This document shows positions 37,586 to 48,286 of a stretch of DNA of 60,000 bases, one piece after another. Each line of letters opens with the position of its first letter. Within the stretch, counting starts at the first letter, position 1. Origin of the DNA: Phoronis australis (lineage: Eukaryota > Phoronida > Phoronidae); assembly GCA_002633005.1 (NCBI GenBank), contig NMRA01000296.1:228399-288398 (forward strand), given 5' to 3'. The notes below the pieces were generated by a model. It did not search any database and was not told the DNA's origin. It worked only from the letters and a program-made list of their open reading frames with translations. The position numbers and the translations under genes are program-made.

Positions 37586-40500
37586 GGTTGTCTGCAGTGC
37601 CTTAGCCTTAGCCCTGGTGATTTTCCTAATCCTCGACACCTGGCGCAATCCTGGCAACCTGAGGTCGGCTGCTGCTTTACTCATTTTCATCATTGTTCTT
37701 CTGTTCACATCTCGGCACAAAACGCAAGTATGTGCCGGGCCAACTTGAATAAATTGACTTTCCTGTTTGTCATACAGCGTCCAGTCAGTTTCTGAAATGA
37801 TGCTGGAACAATTAAGCTTTGCAGGCATTGACCTCCCCAACAAAGTCATAACTTCTTTGAAAAGATTTTTGTTAAATTTAAAATTCATGCTTCAGATTTC
37901 ATCGAAGCTGCAAATCCGCTACCGAGATAACTGGGTATTTTCTTAGCCTCAAATTTTCCCTCGGAGGTGGACGTGGCGACTTCAATCATACGGCAAGTTA
38001 AGTGACTTTCAAACATGACAATGATTGGCGTTATGCTTGAAGTTTAAACATGTGGAGATCTTAGGTGGAGATTACATGCCTCGAAAATATCAGAGGAGAT
38101 CCGGATGATAGAGAGATTGGCTGATAAAATGCAAAAGATACTACTACTGCTAAGTGTTTTCCTATATTTCAGCGAAAATTTTCATTTCTGCAATTTTATT
38201 ACGGGTCACCTATGATGTTACACATATTCGACTACTTGTTTTAGCTCGTCGTTGCATAACTGACATTCTGCAAAAGTCTTCATATTTCTGTAATTCTTTC
38301 GGTGTAGATTACATGGCAATACTTTCGCATAAGTCGTCACTCCAATAAGTCGACAAGTTTTAGTGGGGTAGCGTCTATCGAATAATACTACAAGCCTGAC
38401 TATTGTCCAGCATTCACGTATTACATTGTTCGTTTATTAGTAGAAAATTTTGTAATCATTCTGGTTTCGTTAGAAGCATTCACGTTATTTATTAAAAATT
38501 TGAAAATCAAAACAAATGTCTCACAACACAAATGTGTCTTTGAGTTCGTCGACTGCATGGCGATATCTCTTATTGAAGTGTTGGGTGATCTCACAACAAA
38601 CGGAATGCAGTCGAAGTCAAATCACGTGGCACCTTTAATCTACTGACGAACGTCCCATCATCGATAACCTCCCTTCTCCTCTCAATCTCTTCAGATGTTT
38701 AAGTCGCTCGTTGCTGTTATGGGAAGAAAAAATTTAAATCAGTCTTGGGTTTTGTAGACTCAAAAATTTGCAATTACGCAAGATCTCGCGAGATTTCTTG
38801 AGGTATCGTCAAGCATTACAACCGAATCACGTGACCACATTAATTTTCCTCGCGAAATTCTAGCGTACAGTTGAGTGAGTTAACCTATCCATGTGATTTC
38901 AGTGTACGAACTAAGAGAATGCGCATGCTCTTCTAAGAAACATTTTCTTTGCAGGTTAAATGGCGTCCAGTTGTTTGTGGCCTAGGTCTTCAATTGTTGC
39001 TCGGCCTGGTTATTGTGCGCTGGCCTTACGGCTACAAAGCATTCAAGTTCTTAGGGGACCAAGTGGCTGTTTTCGCGGGATACACTGACAAGGGGTCAAT
39101 TACAGTATTTGGGGAGAAGTACCTTGACCACCCCGTCGCTTTCAAGGTATTTTGCGGGAGAGAGGCGTCACGTTATTAGCAAATAACGCTTATTGAAGCC
39201 CCGTAGCATCTTCATTTAGTATCATGTTTTCAAAAGCTTCAAGTTTTTTCACGTGAAGGCTCATTTTGTCAAGGATTGTGTAGCCAGTTGCGGCAAAGAC
39301 AATCGTATAGAAAATATTGATGATCAGCAAGTATAAATGAGGATTGATGCCAAAATTGCGTATCGCCGCGCCATTAGGCCCGTGGGCGTCTGTGCGGAAT
39401 TGCGCTTATATGCGAAACTTAGGTGCATACAACAATATGCAAACCACTTGGGTAAAAAGACGGCGAAAAAGGCATTATTTCGGATACTGGTACAGGCCCA
39501 TGGGCCTTAAGGCGCGGGAATACGATAATATTTACCAAATTTCTTGAAAATGTAACAAGGAGCTCCAAAGATACAAAGGCAAACTTAAAAAAATGCCATT
39601 AGGAGGCACAGCGGTCAAAACGGGTGCGCCTATATGCGAACTAATGCATGGGCCCATGCAGGGTACATTACTTGGACTTAAATGCGAAACTTAGGCGTAT
39701 GTGCCAATATTCGAACCACTTGCGTAAAGCAAGCCGCGAAAATAGGCATCATTTCGGATATACATGTAGGTCTATGGGCCTAAAGTGCGGTATTTAAGCC
39801 TACAACGTTTACTTTTCGTTCTTAGGCTACTAAATACACAGCGTTGCATTCGCAATTACGTGACAAATGACGACCATCGTAACGACAACGAATCTTCGAT
39901 GAAACAGTCTCCATATAGCGAAAAGTAACCGTTTGAGGCAGCATCTGCAATGCCGTTCTGAGTCGAATGAAAAAGCGGACAAACGACGCCATCTTACTTG
40001 TTCCGGCACAGCCTTGGTATAGAATCCCCGTATTTGTCTAATTTGCCGTTGGTTTGGCGAGCACATTTGCCAAAGAAGTCCAAATATACAGCGGAGTAAA
40101 CAGTTTGTTTGCCGGTTGTAGTTGCTTGAAGGATTTAAAGATAGCCGTTCTCTTTCCCTCTGCGAGAAACACTAGTTTTCATCGGTCGGTCGTTTTAGTT
40201 CTGTACTCTACAGGATCACTAAGACCGGAAATCCTATCTTTACTCATGGCGCCCACGGGTAAATATGTCGAAACACGTTCAGATATAATGCCTTCAGATT
40301 GATCTGTCCCGTCCTCCATCAGTATGGAACAGTAGAATGATCTTGACACAGAACAGCGTTCAGTTTAAACTAATGCTCGCATTCTCATCGATGTCAATTT
40401 TGGAGTCATTACAAAAAGTAATTTTAGTGTTAAATTTATCCCTAATTAAAGCTGCATTTTGCCCATGTTTAAATGTCAATGTTAAATTCTTAACGGTTGT

Positions 40501-43500
40501 GCTTTCGGGTTTAAAAACATTACCACGCTTATCCGATCTTGACTTGCCACATGAGCCGTTGACTCAAGCCACAGGCAATGCGCACATGCACCATTTTTCG
40601 AATCTGCAATTTTAGGCTTGGCCGACCCCCAATAAAATCTGACGCGTGTTAGTGAGTCGCTGTTCGTTGTTCCAGTTGGTTACAGAAACAGAACCCTACC
40701 ACTGTGAGGAATATTGTGAGACCGATTTCACGAAAGAAAAAGGCGCAACGATTTTTATTTTTAGCCAGCTAAACAATTACGCGAAATGCAGCTTTATGGT
40801 ATATTCACCAAGTGACAAATTGCGCAGGAAATTTGTTACGTGATCTATTAAGTTACAAGAAATGAAATGGAATCAACGGGCAGTGACTGACTGTAGAGCT
40901 GAGGGTATCACTTGAAATGCATTTATGTCAATGGGTTCTGAGTTCTTCGTTTCATTCTCGCTATGTCTTTTGTTCGATAATTCTCCGATCAGATCGTACT
41001 TAGCCTGACTGGGCTGTGCAGCTAAAAACGAAAGTTAAGTATAACAAATTTGAACATAAACCAATAGTATTTCTGAATTCCTTGCCAAAAGCTCATCATG
41101 TTTAGTTTTTGAATCACCAAAATCGCCCAACTACAACAGAAGTTGAGACAATTTATTCTGCCAGATTTCAGTAACCCTTAGAAGCCTGGGAGTTAATTGG
41201 CCTGCTTGTTGTCATACGGGACAGTTATGCAGTGTTGGGTAGTTAACGAAGGAGCCAGATGTTATCGCACGTTCAGAACCCCTCACGTCTGGAAAAGTTG
41301 CTGAACGACAGAACGCCGTCATGTTGGGGGGTCAAAAGCGAGACATTGAAGTGTAATTATGATGACCAACGCTTTGTGCTTTCAGATACTTCCTTGTATC
41401 GTGTTCTTCTCTTGCGTCACCAACATTCTGTATTATCTCGGGTGTATACAGAGGTTGATTCAGTCGCTCGGAGGATTTATGCGTGTCACCATGGGAACCA
41501 GTGCCGTAGAATCTTTGAATGCTGCTGCCAGTATATTTCTGGGACCTGTGAGTATGTGCAACGGCAACTCGCCTGTGACTTGTCCTTTCGATGCAGCTGA
41601 GTGTAAAACGGGTGCTCTCCATCCTGTATTTTCGGAGTAGTGAACTTTCCGGGTCAGTGAATCTTCGAGGGGTAGTGAACTGTCCCTATTCTTCGTTTGA
41701 TATCCAACAGTTCAGTTACATTTTGCATTTAAGCACACGCTTTTAATTACATGCACCTCCGCCGAGGGATGAATCGGATTGATGGGGACTTTAGCAAGGA
41801 AGGAAGCGTAGGAATTCACTTAGTGCACTAGATTCCTGTAACTGTAATTCAAGCGTTAGGAATGTATCAAGTTATAACCTACCTTTTCATTTGTAGCTTG
41901 AATGCACGCTGATGCTTCGTCCATTTATCGACACTTTAACCTCTTCAGAACTCAACGCCGTCATGACTGCTGGATTTTCAACTGTAGCTGGAACAGTCGT
42001 GGCCGCCTACATCGAGTTTGGGGTAAGAGTGTAGGTCGTTAAAAATCTCGAATTTAGTCAGCTTCAGTTATAGTCTTGTCTGACGCCTTGTCAAGCTCGC
42101 GGCACGCGGAGAGTTGGGTGATCCAAGGAGTACTGACCACCTACTTGGTCAATTTACATTGATATAATGAAGAAATCGCAAGCACCCTCTTTTTCCCTTG
42201 TCGGACACTCCTTAGAGTCCATAGTCCACAGCTGTTGTTCGCTTGGTAATGAAACAAACAATTGCTATATCCAAAAACATGATTTCCTTAATGCCGTAAA
42301 ACTTTCTATCCGTTAATCATTTCTGTGTAGTTTATGTATATTTGCTTTTTCAGTTCATGTCTGTTGTCTCTCTTCTAGGCACCCGCGGAACACGTGGTTG
42401 CAGCTTCCATAATGTCAGCACCGGCAGCACTGGCCATTGCTAAACTGCAAGTACCAGAAACGGAGCAACCCGTAGGGCACCATGAGGTTGAGCTGGGCAT
42501 TAGGTATCAAGGTTTCTAATGAATTACCAGTGTCGACACATAGGGTGCGTTCCCGATGCTAGTCACACGCGAGACATTTGCGAAGAGACTGAATCATGGG
42601 TTTATGAAACGGAAATAATAAATATTCTCCCATATCAACTCCCATCCAATTGCTTAGTGGTGGTCGCTTTTAGTAGTCTATAACAGTAATGAGGATGCAA
42701 CTAAATTTGCGAATGAATCCCTATCAACATCTAACCACTCACTATGTGATGTGATCTTGAGTGATCTCGTCAAACTTTCCAGACATTGCCTTGTCAGAGC
42801 TCACCCCATTCTCCAGTGAAATTTTCTTTCAAGATCACGTTTACTTTGCCGACGTCAACCCCAATACACCAACATGGATCATGAAAATCCTTAGATATAC
42901 AATACATATACTTTAGCGATATCATGCAGGCTTACGGTTGTTGCATGTCACAAACCAGCCTGTCACCAACTGATGCGGAATCCATTAAGCTAACTATGGA
43001 AATATTGGACCCCACACAAATTGGGGGTCCCGCCACGTGACCACAGAAGTCTCTCCTAGGAAAATTCGTGCCATGCGGGAAGGTCGAAAACGGGACGGGG
43101 GGAACATTGTGACAACCGGACGGTGAAAATTGCAAAGACATGGAGATTGGGAATTGTGGTGAGTGGGGAGGAGTGAATTGTGGCGACTGGAGAGTAGCTC
43201 AACTTACCAAGTCCCCCGAGGTCTTATAGCTTAAGACTCCCAGAGAATTAATCCAACGTTGTTTGTCACGTATATTGTTTTGTAAGCAGAGTAAGAAAAT
43301 TTCTCAACGAACATTTTTTCGCGTCAGATGTAAGCCCATAGTGTGTAATTTTGTTGTTATTTTTTGTCTTCAAGTAAAGACAGGAACATTATCGATGCGG
43401 CGTGCCAAGGTGCCATTTCTTCGGCCAAACTAGTGACGGCAGTTGTCGTGAGCATCATAGGTTTTCTTGGAATACTGGCGTTTGTAGATGCTACCCTAAG

Positions 43501-46098
43501 CTATTGCGGCGGTTTGGTGGGATATCCGCAGTTGAGTTTTGAGGTAAGACAATCATATCACGAGGTCTTCTCCTGTGTTTTAAGAGTGTATCTAAATATT
43601 GAAATATTTGACAAGTCCAACTCGCGTACGCGAATAGCACTTACGAAACAACTCAATTCGTTCCGGGAAGAAATAACAAAGCACGATTTTTTTGCGAAAA
43701 CGCTGCTTCGTTCACTGCTGCGACGTCGAACTGCGCGAATTATGTTGTGTCGAAGACGTAAGAAGTCTCGCCAACAAATCTCGCCAACTCACCCGTTTTT
43801 TGTGTTCTCTTTGGTAAATGTGGTGCGTCACATACACTACAGTGTAATTATAAATACAATAGTGTGGTCACTTTGCAGGCCTACGAGCGCCGAAACGTGG
43901 TAAATACTTGACATCGGACTTGATTTTTCGCTTCATTCGCCGAAATGAAGTGGTTCCAACCATTTTTTCAATTTCAGGTAATTTCATCCTTTGTCTTTAT
44001 GCCGCTTGCATACATGATCGGAATAGAATGGAACGAGGCAGGCACTGTTGGTGGACTGATAGGAACCAAAATTTGCTTCACCGAATTCATTGCATTTCAG
44101 CAGATGCATGAACTTATAAAACAAGGACGCCTATCGGTGAGTTGGCCTATCTGCATTCACGTCCTGTTGCAGCAGAGTCAAAAGAAGATAGCAAACTTTC
44201 CCGGCAGTGCCACTCCCCGGTTCAGTCCCTAAGTTCGAGGCAACTTTTATGGAAGCAACTCCTTATCTTTATTCATGTTTTTTCCATTATGGATCGTGGA
44301 AAGTGTCCGGTAATCGAGATGGGACTATCGCAAATATTACATTTTGTACACTACAGCATGCATGCGCTTGCTTTTTCTATTATCAATTTACACAAAGTGT
44401 ATTTCAGTGTCATTCTACTAGGAGGGACATTTTGTAGACACATCGTAAATTCAAGAAACAATAAATGTTATTTACTTCGAAAATGATATGCTGAAAGTGA
44501 ATCATTCGAAAATAAATTTTTGACAAAACTGATCTGCGTTAAAATTAATTTTTACCAAACCCTAAGCGAAAATAGATTTTTTTAGGTCAGTGGAAGTGAG
44601 GAAGACGCATTAACATTCGCACAACTGAATGTAACTCGATGGCAACTACGCGTTTTAATTTTACAGACTCGAAGTGTGAGCATTACCACCTATCTTTTGA
44701 CGGGCTTCGGCAGTATTGTCTCCGTGGGCATGTACGTAGGCGTTCTCATGTCTGTTGTTCCTTCAAGGAAGCAGGACTTCAGTGCTACAGGAATACGTGC
44801 CGTGATTGGAGGAAACGTGGCCTGTTTCATGACAGCAGCCATATGTGGTTAGTTAATTTAGTGCGGTTGTTCAGTATTACACAGTCTAATCTTTCTCCAA
44901 CGTTTCTATATACTGTGCCGAATGGATAACCGTTCTGTCGCAAGATTTGCTTTGCCCCAGGTTTCAACGTGGAGCATGAGAATAAGCACTGGACATGTCT
45001 GGCACAATTACCACTTCATTACCAAACCTATTCGAACATACCCATCGGAGATTTCCGAACTCGCGCTTTTTCGGAAAACTGCTAGTCTACTTTTCGACAC
45101 CATGACTTTCTGAAGAGAGCCCATGGGCGCTTATTTGGAAACATGCCAAGTTGCCATGGTTGTTGCTGTTTGCTGCGCACAGATGTCATATTTGTTTATT
45201 TTTAGATAAAAACATATCCAATTTTTTGTATCAAAGCATAAAAATGTTCTTGCGATGTCTATTTAAAGAGGCATTTCAATGCCTTCGGTTTTTGGACAGA
45301 AAACAGGTTTGTCCAAAAACTAAGTTTTGATTTAGACCACTTACCGCTGTGAAATCAGTCTCAAAATTTCCCTTGGTCAAAATAGGTGTGATTTCTGGGC
45401 TTGGATGGAAATGACGCCATTTCTTCGGTTAGTCTCGTTCAATTTCAGACCACGGTGGGGCGGAAAATTTTGTGAGCCTGGTTTGAAAAAATAAACTTTT
45501 AAACGGATCATGCGCCACGCACCCATGGGAGGCGGGGGGGGGGGNNNNNNNNNNNNNNNNNNNNNNNNGACGCTTTTGTTTTGTGCAGCTTTATCCCTGA
45601 TGTCAATATGTAACATATTCCTTTAAACGTTTTGGACAACTGTACACAAAGCATAGTATTTGAAAGTTTCTCACGAAGGTAGCCAAATTTGTAAATTTTC
45701 CAGGGTCGTACGCAACCTCAACTCGAGAACATATTTCATTATTAGCAGATTAAAATTGTTGTGCTTGAAACTAATCACTATACCTGCTGCTGAGCGAGTT
45801 AGACCAGTGAATAAACTAACAAGGTCACTTTCAAATAAAGTATCCGTGGCCACTTGTTTTATTCATGTATGTATACAGCGACATCTGTGGCCGCATGTTT
45901 TATTCGTGTATTTATACAGCGCGGTCTAGTCGTTAAATGGCGACTGCAGTATTCACTTATCGAGTCCCAGTGGTTCACGTTAACTTTTCAGGTTTGTTAT
46001 ACCAGGGCTCCGAGTTGGAAGGATCAGCAATGAGAAATGTGACGGTGCTGCCGACTGCGGAAATTTTGAACGTCACCACACTGACATACTTTCCTTGA
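37586..46098 (+). CDS. SLC28-like: SLC28 concentrative nucleoside transporter homologue (N-terminal exons not found)
   Basis: Exons: 37,586-37,727; 38,955-39,146; 41,386-41,547; 41,897-42,022; 42,379-42,503; 43,375-43,543; 43,978-44,136; 44,586-44,847; 45,992-46,098 (stop TGA). All join in phase, about 481 residues. Family marks in order: VKWRPVVCGLGLQLLLGL, GYTDKGSITVFGEKY, FFSCVTNILYYLG, ELNAVMTAGFSTVAGTVVAA, MSAPAALAIAKL, GYPQLSFE, IGIEWNEAG, VVPSRKQDF. Vertebrate CNTs move nucleosides into cells with sodium, by a plasma-membrane elevator mechanism. Odd points: where relatives have NIFxGQTE this protein has SIFLGPLE (junction 41,547/41,897). Where human CNT3 has CGFANIGS it has TGFGSIVS. 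The acidic residues of LE and GIEW are kept. So several nucleoside/sodium contacts are replaced. About 170 N-terminal residues are missing; the first exon shown starts after one leading base. The start of the eighth exon could instead be 44,667. Confidence 0.9.
39398..39795. repeat. Direct repeat pair, ~120 bp each
   Basis: Copies at 39,398-39,522 and 39,672-39,795 share ATGCGAAACTTAGG, ACCACTTG.GTAAA, TTTCGGATA and ATGGGCCT in the same order. Estimated identity by eye is roughly three quarters. Intronic. Confidence 0.75.
40676..40790 (+). repeat. Dispersed repeat family C, copy 2
   Basis: Shares ordered blocks with 5,345-5,445, centred on GAGACCGATTT. In an SLC28-homologue intron. Confidence 0.45.
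45545..45568. other. Run of undetermined bases (assembly gap)
   Basis: 24 Ns follow directly after a run of more than ten Gs and lie in the last intron of the SLC28 homologue. The poly-G probably stopped the sequencing read. No coding exon is affected. Confidence 0.95.
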
Positions 46099-46574
46099 CA
46101 GCGGCCAACGACAATCCGAATTTATTTTTTAAAAAGGCTTGGAACGCCATAAACAGCCTAAATATCAATATTGAAAGTGGTTCTCTGCCACTGAAAGAAT
46201 TCAACCTGCTCACCAGGTATTTTAGGGTTTGTTTGTCAAGATTTTAAATTTCTGTTGATATTAAAGCATTTTCTTTTAGTTTCAAATTTCAAAAAACCAT
46301 CTGTCAGCTGCTTGTCACCTCGTGGATTTTTCTCACACAAGGCAAAGGACGTCTTCTTATTTGGTATGGCAAGATATAAACGTAGCACATTCCCTTTATA
46401 GGGAAAATGTGACCTTTGGCCTCAAGCAACAGAGTATGTCATGCCATTACATTCCGCACGTTTGTAACTTGAATTTGGATGGTGTATGATAAAGCTGTCT
46501 TGCGCAATAATCATACAGTGTACATGTAATGTGTTTATTTTAAAAAGGATCATCTCCTTTTCCAAAAAATTGCT

Positions 46575-46680
46575 GTCGTGGCCGGCGCTGTGGTCTGGTC
46601 GTGAGTCCGTCTGCGATTGCAGAAGCCAAAGGTCCAGGGTTCGAGCCCTGGTTGGGACAGGAATCTTTTCAGACTTGCAA
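46575..46680 (+). repeat. tRNA-derived SINE (tRNA-Ser/Leu-like head)
   Basis: Starts GTCGTGGCCGG, like the 5' end of a class II tRNA. It contains a B box GGTTCGAGCCC at 46,638-46,648 inside a perfect CCAGGG/CCCTGG stem. The acceptor stem pairs poorly, so it is not a functional tRNA. The 3' part (GGTTGGGACAGGAATCTTTTC) resembles the segment after the B box in the foldback element at 51,725-51,886, suggesting one family. Confidence 0.6.
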
Positions 46681-48200
46681 TAAGCTCACGTGATTTGATG
46701 ATGGCTCTGAGTCTAATCTATGTATATTGACTTTTACATTGTCAACACTGGAGGCTTCAGTTACAACATAATTTATTAACCTTTCTGTGGCCAACAACAT
46801 CAATATCAGCACAGCAGTGTTATCTGGCTACGTAACCAAGGCAACAGTGTAATCTGAACAATACTACTAACCAAGGCACTGCAGGGGAGCCTGTCAAAAT
46901 TCAAATCAAGCCAAAAGATTAACTGTATAGGTTTGTGGTCAACTGTTTATATGAGACCTTTTCACCAGCGCCTATGTTGGATATTTTTCATTTGCATAAA
47001 ATTTTTGGTAGTTTTTCGAAGAAATTTCACTTGACATTCAAAGCCTAATAATCCATGCCCCGACACAAATTGTCAGCAGCTGAAGGTTCACTTTTTAAAT
47101 TTGATCACCAACAGCAAACGTGAATAAAATGGGGTTAAAGAGTGCACACCGTTGGTATGTGGTTTTTCATGGAAACTCATGGGAAACAGGTTGCACTAAC
47201 CACTTAGAAGTAGGAAGAAAAGCTGGATATGACAAGAATGAAGATAGATAAAATTTCCAATTGTACTTGAAAATACTGAATCAAAACAAGCGACCCTGAT
47301 CATCTCGTGCAATAAAATTGCGAATCACAGAGACATGAATTTAAAGATAATTTTGATGACGAAACTGGAAAAAACACATTCTATTATTGAGTAATAAAAA
47401 GAGAGTGGGTATGCTGGTACCAACTACAATGTCAGTTTCCAGTCCACACTACAGGATAATCTAAACACCATGACCTCAACTTCAAATTCCAAGACATTGC
47501 TCCCTGTGAATGACAGCAAGCTTCACTTACAAAGTTTTGAGAAAATAAGATGCAAAAAACACGCAAATCCATACAAGGCTGAAACCTATGAAATTTTCAT
47601 ATTTTAGCGACATCTTTCCATTGATAACTGTGTTCTAAAACAATGAAAATAAACAGAATTTGTTAATTCATACTACTTATTGGTGACACGACACAACAGA
47701 AGTTGATCAAATCAGGGCCCTTGTGTAAGTATTACCCCTGTGTATGTTTGACCCCTGTATACATGAGGTCCCTCTTATAAATGTGTAGTCGACCCACCTG
47801 TTAAAACAGCCCTGCATCACAGTGAAGGAATTCAATGAACATCTAACCACCTTGCAATTTAACTAAGACATTTGAAATTTTGCCATTAAACAGAAAATAA
47901 CTTAGACCTATTATGCTTCACCACATTTAAATGTTACCTGTAAAGAATCTACAAATTGTTATAGAAAACCAACTTTCTTAGACTCAATGTACTTATCTGG
48001 GTAGCGGAAAAACCAAATCAAGACATAAAACTAGTTGAAAGTGCTCCACCAACCAACTTGCAGAAAAGAAAGAAAAATGAAATGGAAATTGCTAGAGTCA
48101 AAATACTCGTGATACAATTCACATATTACCTAAATTTTGTAACAAGATTGCTAACAGTAATACATTCATAACAGCACTTCAAGCCTTTAGATGCATAGAA

Positions 48201-48240
48201 GACATGTAAACATGTAGACATGTAAACATGTAAACATGTA
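48201..48240. repeat. Short tandem repeat of ACATGTAA
   Basis: About five units of ACATGTA(A/G). The core ACATGT is itself palindromic. Confidence 0.8.
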
Positions 48241-48286
48241 TGACCGACTACTTAGCACTATACATTACATAATTTGATTTTCACTT

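Larger units (their letters stand above)
39147..41385. other. Long intron of SLC28 homologue
   Basis: No exon fits between the FGEKYLDH exon and the ILPCIVFF exon, whose residues are adjacent in family members. The intron holds a direct repeat (39,398-39,522 and 39,672-39,795) and a copy of dispersed repeat C (40,676-40,790). Confidence 0.7.
46099..48286. other. Convergent intergenic region between SLC28 homologue and V-ATPase gene
   Basis: Must contain both 3' UTRs. Several AATAAA strings occur on the plus strand (for example near 47,125 and 47,310), but none could be tied to the transporter with confidence. A tRNA-like element lies at 46,575-46,680 and a short tandem repeat at 48,201-48,240. 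No gene is seen. Confidence 0.55.

Noticed and set aside
37577-37888. 103-residue minus-strand frame over the first transporter exon
   Set aside because: Antisense shadow of an exon with clear SLC28 similarity on the plus strand.
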